Shown here in pieces: positions 19,490-32,000 of a stretch of 64,000 nt of DNA (positions within the stretch are counted from its first letter, which is position 1; the number at the start of each line of letters is the position of its first letter). Both the position numbers and the translations under genes were made by a program. The stretch lies in NCBI GenBank assembly GCA_947095585.1, contig OX352761.1, positions 142,072,277 through 142,136,276 on the forward strand. Reading direction: 5' to 3'. Under the pieces are notes generated by a model, which was not told the DNA's origin, did not search any database, and saw only the letters and a list, made by a program, of their open reading frames with translations. The DNA comes from Nephrocerus scutellatus. Lineage: Eukaryota; Arthropoda; Insecta; Diptera; Pipunculidae.

Positions 19490-22400
19490 ATATATTTTTC
19501 GTAGATCGTCGAACGTTGGGGCCTGGATGAGAGTGATGTCCCAAGGCAAGTGCCCGGGCAGCGACAGACATCCTGCAGGTAATGACCTGCTTCTAACCTA
19601 GCCAGAACAAACGAAAGTTTTTGTGCCAGATGGTTGTGGGTTTAGGTTCCACAACCATGGTAACCAGTTAAGAATAGCATGATAGAAAGATAGGTAGGTT
19701 GTTAGATGGTTAGATAGTGAGATAGAGAGAGTGTTAGTGAGATATGGATTTAGAATAGGTTTAGAATTAGAATAGGTTTAGATTTAGATTTTAGATTTGG
19801 AAATAGATTTAGATTTAGGTTTTAGATTTAGTTTTAGATTCAGATTTAGATTAAGATATAGATTTAGATTAGGTTTAGGTTTAGATTTAGATTCAGATGT
19901 AGATTAAGATATAGATTTAGATTAAGAGTAGGTTTGGAATTAGAATAGGTTTAGATATAGATTCAGTTATAGATTAGATTTAGAATTGGTTTAGATTAAG
20001 GTTTAGATTTAGTTTTAGAAATAGATTTAGTCTTAGATTTAGGTTTTGATTTATATTTAGGTTTAGATTTAGATATAAGATATAGATTTGGATTTAAAAT
20101 AGGTTTAGAATTAGAATAGGTTTAGATTTAGGTTTAGATTCAGATTTAGAATAAGGTTTAGATTTAGATAGAGATTTAGGTTTAGAATTAGGTATAGATT
20201 TAGATTAGGATATAGATTTAGATTTAGAATAGGTTCAGATTTAGATTTAGATTCAGATTTAGCTTAAGATATAGATTTAGATTAAGAATAGGTTTAGTTT
20301 TAGGTTTAGAATAGGTTTAGATTTAGATTTAGAATAAGGTTTAGATTAAGATAGAGATTTAGGTTTAGAATTAGGTATAGATTAAGATTAGGATATAGAT
20401 TTAGATTTAGAATAGGTTCAGATTTAGATTCAGATTTAGCTTAAGATATAGATTTAGATTAAGAATAGGTTTAGATTTAGGTTTAGAATAGGTTTAGATT
20501 TAGATTTAGAATAAGGTTTAGATTTAGAATAGGTTCAGATTTAGATTTAGATTCAGATTTTAGCTTAAGATATAGATTTAGATTTAGAATAGGTTCAGAT
20601 TTAGATTTAGATTCAGTTATAGATTAGATTTAGAATTGGTTTAGATTTAGGTTTAGATTTAGTTTTAGAAATAGATTTAGTCTTAGATTTAGGTTTTGAT
20701 TTATATTTAGGTTTAGATTTAGATATAAGATATAGATTTAGATTTAAAATAGGTTTAGAATTAGAATAGGTTTAGATTTAGGTTTAGATTCAGATTTAGA
20801 ATAAGGTTTAGATTTAGATAGAGATTTAGGTTTAGAATTAGGTATAGATTTAGATTAGGATATAGATTTAGATTTAGAATAGGTTCAGATTTAGATTTAG
20901 ATTCAGATTAAGCTTAAGATATAGATTTAGATTAAGAATAGGTTTAGTTTTAGGTTTAGAATAGGTTTAGATTTAGATTTAGATTTAGAGTAAGGTTTAG
21001 ATTTAGATAGAGATTTAGGTTTAGAATTAGGTATAGATTAAGATTAGGATAGATTTAGAATAGGTTCAGATTTAGATTCAGATTTAGCTTAAGATATAGA
21101 TTTAGATTAAGAATAGGTTTAGATTTAGGTTTAGAATAGGTTTAGATTTAGATTTAGAATAAGGTTTAGATTTAGATAGAGATTTAGGTTTAGAATTTGG
21201 TATAGATTAAGATTAGGATATAGATTTAGATTTAGAATAGGTTCAGATTTAGATTCAGATTTAGCTTAAGATATAGATTTAGATTAAGAATAGGTTTAGA
21301 TTTAGGTTTAGAATAGGTTTAGATTTAGATTTAGAATAAGGTTTAGATTTAGAATAGGTTCAGATTTAGATTTAGATTCAGATTTTAGCTTAAGATATAG
21401 ATTTAGATTAAGAATAGGTTTAGATTTAGGTTTAGAATAGGATTAGATTCAGATTTAGAATAAGGTTTAGATTTAGATAGAGATTTAGGTTTAGAATTAG
21501 GTATAGATTAAGTTTAGGATATAGATTTAGATTTAGAATAGGTTCAGATTTAGATTTAGATTCAGTTATAGAATAGATTTAGAATTGGTTTAGATTTAGG
21601 TTTAGATTTAGTTTTAGAAATAGATTTAGTCTTAGATTTAGGTTTTGATTTATATTTAGGTTTAGATTTAGATATAAGATATAGATTTAGATTTAAAATA
21701 GGTTTAGAATTAGAATAGGTTTAGATTTAGGTTTAGATTCAGATTTAGAATAAGGTTTAGATTTAGATAGAGATTAAGGTTTAGAATTAGGTATAGATTT
21801 AGATTAGGATATAGATTTAGATTTAGAATAGGTTCAGATTTAGATTTAGATTCAGATTAAGCTTAAGATATAGATTTAGATTAAGAATAGGTTTAGTTTT
21901 AGGTTTAGAATAGGTTTAGATTTAGATTTTGAGTAAGGTTTAGATTTAGATAGAGATTTAGGTTTAGAATTAGGTATAGATTAAGATTAGGATAGATTTA
22001 GAATAGGTTCACATTTAGATTCAGATTTAGCTTAAGATATAGATTTAGATTAAGAATAGGTTTAGATTTAGGTTTAGAATAGGTTTAGATTTAGAATAAG
22101 GTTTAGATTTAGATAGAGATTTAGGTTTAGAATTTGGTATAGATTAAGATTAGGATATAGATTTAGATTTAGAATAGGTTCAGATTTAGATTCAGATTTA
22201 GCTTAAGATATAGATTTAGATTAAGAATAGGTTTAGATTTAGGTTTAGGATAGGTTTAGATTTAGATTTAGACTAAGGTTTAGATTTAGAATAGGTTCAG
22301 ATTTAGATTTAGATTCAGATTTTAGCTTAAGATATAGATTTAGATTAAGAATAGGTTTATATTTAGGTTTAGAATAGGTTTAGATTCAGATTTAGAATAA

Positions 22401-22825
22401 GGTTTAGATTTAGATAGAGATTTAGGTTTAGAAATAGGTATAGATTAAGTTTAGGATATAGGTTTAGATTCAGAATAGGTTCAGATTTAGATTTAGATTC
22501 AGATATAGATTTAGATTAAGAATAGGTTTAGATTTAGGTTTAGAATAGGTTTAGATTTAGATTTAGAATAAGGTTTAGAATTAGAATAGGTTCAGATTTA
22601 GATTTAGATTCAGATTTAGCTTAAGAAATATAGATTTAGATTAAGAATAGGTTTAGATTTAGGTTTAGAATAGGTTTAGATTTAGATTTAAAAAAAGGTT
22701 TAGATAGAGATTTAGATTTAGGTTTTAGATTTTTTTGGTGGATGGATAGGTGGATGGATAGGGAGATAAAAAGTAGGAAAATATTCAAAAATTATTTTTG
22801 CTTTCGGGGTCACCCTCGACATTGT
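19490..22825 (-). mobile_element. Truncated small unit A
   Basis: It carries the start module, the ATGGTTGTGG hairpin, the full hexamer array and the gatggataggtgg-type tail, then stops in ccctcgacattgt, where the next module begins. It lacks the ~1.8 kb with the hammerhead and hairpins. It differs from the complete units at scattered positions (for example an extra A in the array end near 22690 and aaggtttaga in place of aaggttttga near 21752), so it is slightly older or less homogenised. Confidence 0.85.
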
Positions 22826-23857
22826 ATATATTTTTCGTAGATCGTCGAACGTTGGGGCCTGGATGAGAGTGATGTCCCAAGGCAAGTGCCCGGGCAGCGA
22901 CAGACATCCTGCAGGTAATGACCTACTTCTAACCTAGCCAGAACAAACGAAAGTTTTTGTGCCAGATGGTTGTGGGTTTAGGTTCCACAACCATGGTAAC
23001 CAGTTAAGAATAGCATGATAGAAAGATAGGTAGGTTGTTAGATGGTTAGATAGTGAGATAGAGAGAGTGTTAGTGAGATATGGATTTAGAATAGGTTTAG
23101 AATTAGAATAGGTTTAGATTTAGATTTTAGATTTGGAAATAAATTTAGATTTAGGTTTAAGATATAGTTTTAGATTCAGATTTAGATTAAGATATAGATT
23201 TAGATTAGGTTTAGGTTTAGATTTAGATTCAGATGTAGATTAAGATATAGATTTAGATTAAGAGTAGGTTTGGAATTAGAATAGGTTTAGATATAGATTC
23301 AGTTATAGATTAGATTTAGAATTGGTTTAGATTAAGGTTTAGATTTAGTTTTAGAAATAGATTTAGTCTTAGATTTAGGTTTTGATTTATATTTAGGTTT
23401 AGATTTAGATATAAGATATAGATTTGGATTTAAAATAGGTTTAGAGTTAGAATAGGTTTAGATTTAGGTTTAGATTCAGATTTAGAATAAGGTTTATATT
23501 TAGATAGAGATTTAGGTTTAGAATTAGGTATAGATTTAGATTAGGATATAGATTTAGATTTAGAATAGGTTCAGATTTAGATTTAGATTCAGATTTAGCT
23601 TAAGATATAGATTTAGATTAAGAATAGGTTTAGTTTTAGGTTTAGAATAGGTTTAGATTTAGATTTAGAATAAGGTTTAGATTAAGATAGAGATTTAGGT
23701 TTAGAATTAGGTATAGATTAAGATTAGGATATAGATTTAGATTTAGAATAGGTTCAGATTTAGATTCAGATTTAGCTTAAGATATAGATTTAGATTAAGA
23801 ATAGGTTTAGATTTAGGTTTAGAATAGGTTTAGATTTAGATTTAGAAAAAGGTTTAG
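22826..23857 (-). mobile_element. Truncated small unit B
   Basis: A 1032-bp remnant: module, hairpin and about 0.77 kb of hexamer array, ending in aaaaaggtttag before the next unit's atatattttt. It has its own differences (for example aaataaatttag near 23138). The end resembles the last part of the array in complete units, so an internal deletion is an alternative to simple truncation. Confidence 0.8.
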
Positions 23858-23997
23858 ATATATTTTTCGTAGATCGTCGAACGTTGGGGCCTGGATGAGA
23901 GTGATGTCCCAAGGCAAGTGCCCGGGCAGCGACAGACATCCTGCAGGTAATGACCTGCTTCTAACCTAGCCAGAACAAACGAAAGTTTTTGTGCCAG

Positions 23998-24026
23998 ATG
24001 GTTGTGGGTTTAGGTTCCACAACCAT
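23998..24026. other. Perfect 10-bp hairpin with TTTAGG in the loop
   Basis: ATGGTTGTGG, loop gtttaggtt, CCACAACCAT. It sits between the module and the hexamer array and occurs in all ten small units (140 bases after each unit start), but not in the large unit. The loop shows the same TTTAGG hexamer that builds the array. Confidence 0.85.
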
Positions 24027-24113
24027 GGTAACCAGTTAAGAATAGCATGATAGAAAGATAGGTAGGTTGTTAGATGGTTAGATAGTGAGATAGAGAGAGT
24101 GTTAGTGAGATAT

Positions 24114-27100
24114 GGATTTAGAATAGGTTTAGAATTAGAATAGGTTTAGATTTAGATTTTAGATTTGGAAATAGATTTAGATTTAGGTTTTAGATTTAGT
24201 TTTAGATTCAGATTTAGATTAAGATATAGATTTAGATTAGGTTTAGGTTTAGATTTAGATTCAGATGTAGATTAAGATATAGATTTAGATTAAGAGTAGG
24301 TTTGGAATTAGAATAGGTTTAGATATAGATTCAGTTATAGATTAGATTTAGAATTGGTTTAGATTAAGGTTTAGATTTAGTTTTAGAAATAGATTTAGTC
24401 TTAGATTTAGGTTTTGATTTATATTTAGGTTTAGATTTAGATATAAGATATAGATTTGGATTTAAAATAGGTTTAGAATTAGAATAGGTTTAGATTTAGG
24501 TTTAGATTCAGATTTAGAATAAGGTTTAGATTTAGATAGAGATTTAGGTTTAGAATTAGGTATAGATTTAGATTAGGATATAGATTTAGATTTAGAATAG
24601 GTTCAGATTTAGATTTAGATTCAGATTTAGCTTAAGATATAGATTTAGATTAAGAATAGGTTTAGTTTTAGGTTTAGAATAGGTTTAGATTTAGATTTAG
24701 AATAAGGTTTAGATTAAGATAGAGATTTAGGTTTAGAATTAGGTATAGATTAAGATTAGGATATAGATTTAGATTTAGAATAGGTTCAGATTTAGATTCA
24801 GATTTAGCTTAAGATATAGATTTAGATTAAGAATAGGTTTAGATTTAGGTTTAGAATAGGTTTAGATTTAGATTTAGAATAAGGTTTAGATTTAGAATAG
24901 GTTCAGATTTAGATTTAGATTCAGATTTTAGCTTAAGATATAGATTTAGATTTAGAATAGGTTCAGATTTAGATTTAGATTCAGTTATAGATTAGATTTA
25001 GAATTGGTTTAGATTTAGGTTTAGATTTAGTTTTAGAAATAGATTTAGTCTTAGATTTAGGTTTTGATTTATATTTAGGTTTAGATTTAGATATAAGATA
25101 TAGATTTAGATTTAAAATAGGTTTAGAATTAGAATAGGTTTAGATTTAGGTTTAGATTCAGATTTAGAATAAGGTTTAGATTTAGATAGAGATTTAGGTT
25201 TAGAATTAGGTATAGATTTAGATTAGGATATAGATTTAGATTTAGAATAGGTTCAGATTTAGATTTAGATTCAGATTAAGCTTAAGATATAGATTTAGAT
25301 TAAGAATAGGTTTAGTTTTAGGTTTAGAATAGGTTTAGATTTAGATTTAGATTTAGAGTAAGGTTTAGATTTAGATAGAGATTTAGGTTTAGAATTAGGT
25401 ATAGATTAAGATTAGGATAGATTTAGAATAGGTTCAGATTTAGATTCAGATTTAGCTTAAGATATAGATTTAGATTAAGAATAGGTTTAGATTTAGGTTT
25501 AGAATAGGTTTAGATTTAGATTTAGAATAAGGTTTAGATTTAGATAGAGATTTAGGTTTAGAATTTGGTATAGATTAAGATTAGGATATAGATTTAGATT
25601 TAGAATAGGTTCAGATTTAGATTCAGATTTAGCTTAAGATATAGATTTAGATTAAGAATAGGTTTAGATTTAGGTTTAGAATAGGTTTAGATTTAGATTT
25701 AGAATAAGGTTTAGATTTAGAATAGGTTCAGATTTAGATTTAGATTCAGATTTTAGCTTAAGATATAGATTTAGATTAAGAATAGGTTTAGATTTAGGTT
25801 TAGAATAGGATTAGATTCAGATTTAGAATAAGGTTTAGATTTAGATAGAGATTTAGGTTTAGAATTAGGTATAGATTAAGTTTAGGATATAGATTTAGAT
25901 TTAGAATAGGTTCAGATTTAGATTTAGATTCAGTTATAGAATAGATTTAGAATTGGTTTAGATTTAGGTTTAGATTTAGTTTTAGAAATAGATTTAGTCT
26001 TAGATTTAGGTTTTGATTTATATTTAGGTTTAGATTTAGATATAAGATATAGATTTAGATTTAAAATAGGTTTAGAATTAGAATAGGTTTAGATTTAGGT
26101 TTAGATTCAGATTTAGAATAAGGTTTTGATTTAGATAGAGATTAAGGTTTAGAATTAGGTATAGATTTAGATTAGGATATAGATTTAGATTTAGAATAGG
26201 TTCAGATTTAGATTTAGATTCAGATTAAGCTTAAGATATAGATTTAGATTAAGAATAGGTTTAGTTTTAGGTTTAGAATAGGTTTAGATTTAGATTTTGA
26301 GTAAGGTTTAGATTTAGATAGAGATTTAGGTTTAGAATTAGGTATAGATTAAGATTAGGATAGATTTAGAATAGGTTCACATTTAGATTCAGATTTAGCT
26401 TAAGATATAGATTTAGATTAAGAATAGGTTTAGATTTAGGTTTAGAATAGGTTTAGATTTAGAATAAGGTTTAGATTTAGATAGAGATTTAGGTTTAGAA
26501 TTTGGTATAGATTAAGATTAGGATATAGATTTAGATTTAGAATAGGTTCAGATTTAGATTCAGATTTAGCTTAAGATATAGATTTAGATTAAGAATAGGT
26601 TTAGATTTAGGTTTAGGATAGGTTTAGATTTAGATTTAGACTAAGGTTTAGATTTAGAATAGGTTCAGATTTAGATTTAGATTCAGATTTTAGCTTAAGA
26701 TATAGATTTAGATTAAGAATAGGTTTATATTTAGGTTTAGAATAGGTTTAGATTCAGATTTAGAATAAGGTTTAGATTTAGATAGAGATTTAGGTTTAGA
26801 AATAGGTATAGATTAAGTTTAGGATATAGGTTTAGATTCAGAATAGGTTCAGATTTAGATTTAGATTCAGATATAGATTTAGATTAAGAATAGGTTTAGA
26901 TTTAGGTTTAGAATAGGTTTAGATTTAGATTTAGAATAAGGTTTAGAATTAGAATAGGTTCAGATTTAGATTTAGATTCAGATTTAGCTTAAGAAATATA
27001 GATTTAGATTAAGAATAGGTTTAGATTTAGGTTTAGAATAGGTTTAGATTTAGATTTAAAAAAGGTTTAGATAGAGATTTAGATTTAGGTTTTAGATTTT
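24114..27100 (+). repeat. TTTAGA/TTTAGG hexamer array with higher-order structure
   Basis: About 3 kb of degenerate hexamers (TTTAGA, TTTAGG, TTCAGA, ATAAGG and others). Distinct longer strings repeat inside it: gtcttagatttaggttttga is seen near 24398, 25048 and 25996, giving higher-order periods of about 0.65 and 0.95 kb. The hexamer resembles telomere repeats but does not match TTAGGG, TTAGG or TTTAGGG as an uninterrupted array. The same array fills every complete small unit at the same offset. Confidence 0.95.
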
Positions 27101-27186
27101 TTTGGTGGATGGATAGGTGGATGGATAGGGAGATAAAAAGTAGGAAAATATTCAAAAATTATTTTTGCTTTCGGGGTCACCCTCGA

Positions 27187-27490
27187 CATTGTAATTGCCT
27201 TCGGGATCAACCTGGGCATACGAAATTCGTCATCTAGGGTCGATATGTGATCAGATGTCCAATCAGAAGTTGAAAATAACTTATTCAACATCGTAATTGA
27301 TCTCCTGATCGATCTCGACATAGGAAAGTCCGTCAACTAGGGTCGATATAAAGCCAGAAGTTCAATCAGAGGTTGAAAATAACATATTCAAAACCTTGAT
27401 TGACTTCGCCTAGGGTCAATATGAATCCAAAGGCTCAATCAGAAGTTGAAAAATAACATATTCAACATCATGATTGTCCCTGGAAAATCC
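27187..27490. repeat. ~102-bp diverged tandem repeats
   Basis: Copies start at about 27187, 27289, 27391 and 27465, sharing (c/t)tagggtc(g/a)atat, caatcagaagttgaaaata and tattcaa. They resemble the attggcttcggg blocks of the large unit (8637, 9287). Present in every complete small unit; truncated unit A ends at their left edge. Confidence 0.75.
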
Positions 27491-27708
27491 GTCAACTTCT
27501 ATGTAATAGGTATGTATATATATGTTTAAGATAAATGTTGTATTGTTATGGTTATGAAAAACATTTTATTAAACGGTAATAGTAAAAATAATAAAAGTGG
27601 TATATTAGAGAGACAGACAGATAGGCCGTTTTTGTTGATCGACCGTTTTTGAGACGGAAGATTTTCCCGTGAAGGGTTCTTAAAACAACTAGGTTGTTTT
27701 TGTTGGTG

Positions 27709-27753
27709 GCTCGTAACGTTTTCGACCCCCACCACGAGGTCTCTTCAGCGAGC
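27709..27753 (-). ncRNA. Type I hammerhead ribozyme, small unit 1
   Basis: Same order as in the large unit: GCTCG, CTGAAGA, GACC, 10-nt loop, GGTC, GAAA, ACGTT, A, CGAGC. The two differences are U to A at the free N7 position of the core box and C to A at the cleavage residue, where A, C and U are all allowed. Cutting is predicted between plus positions 27714 and 27713. Confidence 0.85.
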
Positions 27754-28477
27754 TTACTCGGCCTGAATTTTGAAGGGTTAAATTTGGTACGAAACCAAGA
27801 CATAGGGGCAAGGGTTTTATGGTTAAATGATAGTACATGAGTTTAAATAAAATATAAGAAATATATTTGACATACCATGAGCTTTTTTAAAGGTGTAGAA
27901 TATATTGATTGTTTTTGAATATTTTGTGTTTTAATCCTGACGTCTGTAGTATTCAGTTGTTGTCCGTTGTGGTTAATTTCGTCCTTTTCTTTTTAGGTTT
28001 ATTTAAAAACCAAACATATAATTTTTACACAACACTGTTTTTTATATATACAACACTGTTTTTAACTGAGATTGTATAGTTAAAAGAGCCATGTCTGTTT
28101 TAAGAAACAGAAGACTTAGACACCGAACGAACTATTTGTAACCACGATTTTGGAGAAGAAACTTGGGTATTGATCATACCAAACACACGCGGAAAACGAG
28201 TGTATCGTTTTGTTGCTCAGACTTGAATGATATCTGTGGTGATATCTTGTGCCGAAGTTAGGCTGCGTTCCTCTCCTTGTACGTTGCAAATTGCAAACGT
28301 GATAAGGGTTGAAGATGTGCATACATGATCGAAGCATTGCAGACATTGAAGGACGGTCTGTGTGTGTTTTGACGTGGGCGCCATGCGTTAATTGTGTCTA
28401 GGTTTTTCAACGACAAATACCCAGAAAAATGTGTTGTAGACGATTTTGTGCATTATTAGTTGTAGACGATAATTTAG

Positions 28478-28529
28478 GAATTATGAGTACCGGCGTACAT
28501 TTGAGATGTCCGTCTGGTATTCATAATTC
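28478..28529. other. Long hairpin, small unit 1
   Basis: GAATTATGA pairs with TCATAATTC, then TACC with GGTA, GGCG with CGTC (one G-T pair) and ACAT with ATGT around a 5-nt loop; about 22 pairs with one mismatch and one bulge. It is the positional counterpart of 14711-14765. It recurs at 4620 bases into each complete unit (one less in unit 4). Confidence 0.8.
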
Positions 28530-28763
28530 GTGAGTATAATTTTTACCACATGACAGTGGGAACGAAAACCTATGTAGTGGCGAATAATATATAAAAATAT
28601 AAATATAATATATATTCTGCCAGTGTGGATGTTTTGAGAAGATCTATACCTGAATAAGCTGCAGACAACGCGTCGATTTGTGAACATTCGGTGATGCGTG
28701 CATGTATATCGTGAGGACATGCATACATCATTGAATGTTATTGTGTATAAATGACATAATTTG

Positions 28764-28793
28764 ATCAAGTGTAAACGTATGGTTTAACTTGAT
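28764..28793. other. Bulged hairpin, small unit 1
   Basis: ATCAAGT-g-TAAAC, loop gtatg, GTTTA-ACTTGAT: 12 pairs with one bulged G. Counterpart of 14969-14996, with one A-T for G-C exchange on both arms. Confidence 0.8.
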
Positions 28794-29008
28794 GTGACCA
28801 GGAATTGGGTTGAGGCCAACCAATTCAAGATCAAATATTATTTGAGGATGTTGTGAGGTTCCGAGAGTCCAAAGGATTCTGGGAACAATTTTTGGTGATA
28901 GGGAAAAGCAAATGTTTCCCAGATAAGCCAGGAAACGTGAAATTTAAAAAAATTGAATTTAAACTACTTAAAAACTACCTATCTGATGGAAGCTACTGGT
29001 ATGATAAC

Positions 29009-32000
29009 ATATATTTTTCGTAGATCGTCGAACGTTGGGGCCTGGATGAGAGTGATGTCCCAAGGCAAGTGCCCGGGCAGCGACAGACATCCTGCAGGTA
29101 ATGACCTGCTTCTAACCTAGCCAGAACAAACGAAAGTTTTTGTGCCAGATGGTTGTGGGTTTAGGTTCCACAACCATGGTAACCAGTTAAGAATAGCATG
29201 ATAGAAAGATAGGTAGGTTGTTAGATGGTTAGATAGTGAGATAGAGAGAGTGTTAGTGAGATATGGATTTAGAATAGGTTTAGAATTAGAATAGGTTTAG
29301 ATTTAGATTTTAGATTTGGAAATAGATTTAGATTTAGGTTTTAGATTTAGTTTTAGATTCAGATTTAGATTAAGATATAGATTTAGATTAGGTTTAGGTT
29401 TAGATTTAGATTCAGATGTAGATTAAGATATAGATTTAGATTAAGAGTAGGTTTGGAATTAGAATAGGTTTAGATATAGATTCAGTTATAGATTAGATTT
29501 AGAATTGGTTTAGATTAAGGTTTAGATTTAGTTTTAGAAATAGATTTAGTCTTAGATTTAGGTTTTGATTTATATTTAGGTTTAGATTTAGATATAAGAT
29601 ATAGATTTGGATTTAAAATAGGTTTAGAATTAGAATAGGTTTAGATTTAGGTTTAGATTCAGATTTAGAATAAGGTTTAGATTTAGATAGAGATTTAGGT
29701 TTAGAATTAGGTATAGATTTAGATTAGGATATAGATTTAGATTTAGAATAGGTTCAGATTTAGATTTAGATTCAGATTTAGCTTAAGATATAGATTTAGA
29801 TTAAGAATAGGTTTAGTTTTAGGTTTAGAATAGGTTTAGATTTAGATTTAGAATAAGGTTTAGATTAAGATAGAGATTTAGGTTTAGAATTAGGTATAGA
29901 TTAAGATTAGGATATAGATTTAGATTTAGAATAGGTTCAGATTTAGATTCAGATTTAGCTTAAGATATAGATTTAGATTAAGAATAGGTTTAGATTTAGG
30001 TTTAGAATAGGTTTAGATTTAGATTTAGAATAAGGTTTAGATTTAGAATAGGTTCAGATTTAGATTTAGATTCAGATTTTAGCTTAAGATATAGATTTAG
30101 ATTTAGAATAGGTTCAGATTTAGATTTAGATTCAGTTATAGATTAGATTTAGAATTGGTTTAGATTTAGGTTTAGATTTAGTTTTAGAAATAGATTTAGT
30201 CTTAGATTTAGGTTTTGATTTATATTTAGGTTTAGATTTAGATATAAGATATAGATTTAGATTTAAAATAGGTTTAGAATTAGAATAGGTTTAGATTTAG
30301 GTTTAGATTCAGATTTAGAATAAGGTTTAGATTTAGATAGAGATTTAGGTTTAGAATTAGGTATAGATTTAGATTAGGATATAGATTTAGATTTAGAATA
30401 GGTTCAGATTTAGATTTAGATTCAGATTAAGCTTAAGATATAGATTTAGATTAAGAATAGGTTTAGTTTTAGGTTTAGAATAGGTTTAGATTTAGATTTA
30501 GATTTAGAGTAAGGTTTAGATTTAGATAGAGATTTAGGTTTAGAATTAGGTATAGATTAAGATTAGGATAGATTTAGAATAGGTTCAGATTTAGATTCAG
30601 ATTTAGCTTAAGATATAGATTTAGATTAAGAATAGGTTTAGATTTAGGTTTAGAATAGGTTTAGATTTAGATTTAGAATAAGGTTTAGATTTAGATAGAG
30701 ATTTAGGTTTAGAATTTGGTATAGATTAAGATTAGGATATAGATTTAGATTTAGAATAGGTTCAGATTTAGATTCAGATTTAGCTTAAGATATAGATTTA
30801 GATTAAGAATAGGTTTAGATTTAGGTTTAGAATAGGTTTAGATTTAGATTTAGAATAAGGTTTAGATTTAGAATAGGTTCAGATTTAGATTTAGATTCAG
30901 ATTTTAGCTTAAGATATAGATTTAGATTAAGAATAGGTTTAGATTTAGGTTTAGAATAGGATTAGATTCAGATTTAGAATAAGGTTTAGATTTAGATAGA
31001 GATTTAGGTTTAGAATTAGGTATAGATTAAGTTTAGGATATAGATTTAGATTTAGAATAGGTTCAGATTTAGATTTAGATTCAGTTATAGAATAGATTTA
31101 GAATTGGTTTAGATTTAGGTTTAGATTTAGTTTTAGAAATAGATTTAGTCTTAGATTTAGGTTTTGATTTATATTTAGGTTTAGATTTAGATATAAGATA
31201 TAGATTTAGATTTAAAATAGGTTTAGAATTAGAATAGGTTTAGATTTAGGTTTAGATTCAGATTTAGAATAAGGTTTTGATTTAGATAGAGATTAAGGTT
31301 TAGAATTAGGTATAGATTTAGATTAGGATATAGATTTAGATTTAGAATAGGTTCAGATTTAGATTTAGATTCAGATTAAGCTTAAGATATAGATTTAGAT
31401 TAAGAATAGGTTTAGTTTTAGGTTTAGAATAGGTTTAGATTTAGATTTTGAGTAAGGTTTAGATTTAGATAGAGATTTAGGTTTAGAATTAGGTATAGAT
31501 TAAGATTAGGATAGATTTAGAATAGGTTCACATTTAGATTCAGATTTAGCTTAAGATATAGATTTAGATTAAGAATAGGTTTAGATTTAGGTTTAGAATA
31601 GGTTTAGATTTAGAATAAGGTTTAGATTTAGATAGAGATTTAGGTTTAGAATTTGGTATAGATTAAGATTAGGATATAGATTTAGATTTAGAATAGGTTC
31701 AGATTTAGATTCAGATTTAGCTTAAGATATAGATTTAGATTAAGAATAGGTTTAGATTTAGGTTTAGGATAGGTTTAGATTTAGATTTAGACTAAGGTTT
31801 AGATTTAGAATAGGTTCAGATTTAGATTTAGATTCAGATTTTAGCTTAAGATATAGATTTAGATTAAGAATAGGTTTATATTTAGGTTTAGAATAGGTTT
31901 AGATTCAGATTTAGAATAAGGTTTAGATTTAGATAGAGATTTAGGTTTAGAAATAGGTATAGATTAAGTTTAGGATATAGGTTTAGATTCAGAATAGGTT

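Larger units (their letters stand above)
23858..29008 (-). mobile_element. Complete small unit 1 (5151 bp)
   Basis: Parts from left to right: GC-rich module (23858-23988), perfect hairpin (23998-24026), short GATA-like bit (24046-24110), hexamer array (24114-27100), gatggataggtgg tail (27101-27145), ~102-bp repeats (27187-27490), hammerhead ribozyme on the minus strand (27709-27753), a region homologous to the large unit, and the hairpin-rich terminus (28470-29008). No RT or other gene is present, so it would be non-autonomous. The short minus-strand open frames (63-95 codons) in the right part are not credible genes. Confidence 0.85.

Noticed and set aside
24114..27100. True telomere array
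   Set aside because: The hexamers are too degenerate and are embedded in a repeating unit with the same variants in every copy, so this is not telomerase-made terminal DNA as it stands.
27085..28768. Five short minus-strand frames (69-95 codons) in each small unit
   Set aside because: They run through repeats, the ribozyme or hairpins, and homologous parts of the large unit do not keep the frames; repetition in every copy only reflects array identity.
23858..29008. CRISPR-like regular repeats
   Set aside because: Units are multi-kilobase with no short repeats separated by unique spacers, and the sequence is eukaryotic.
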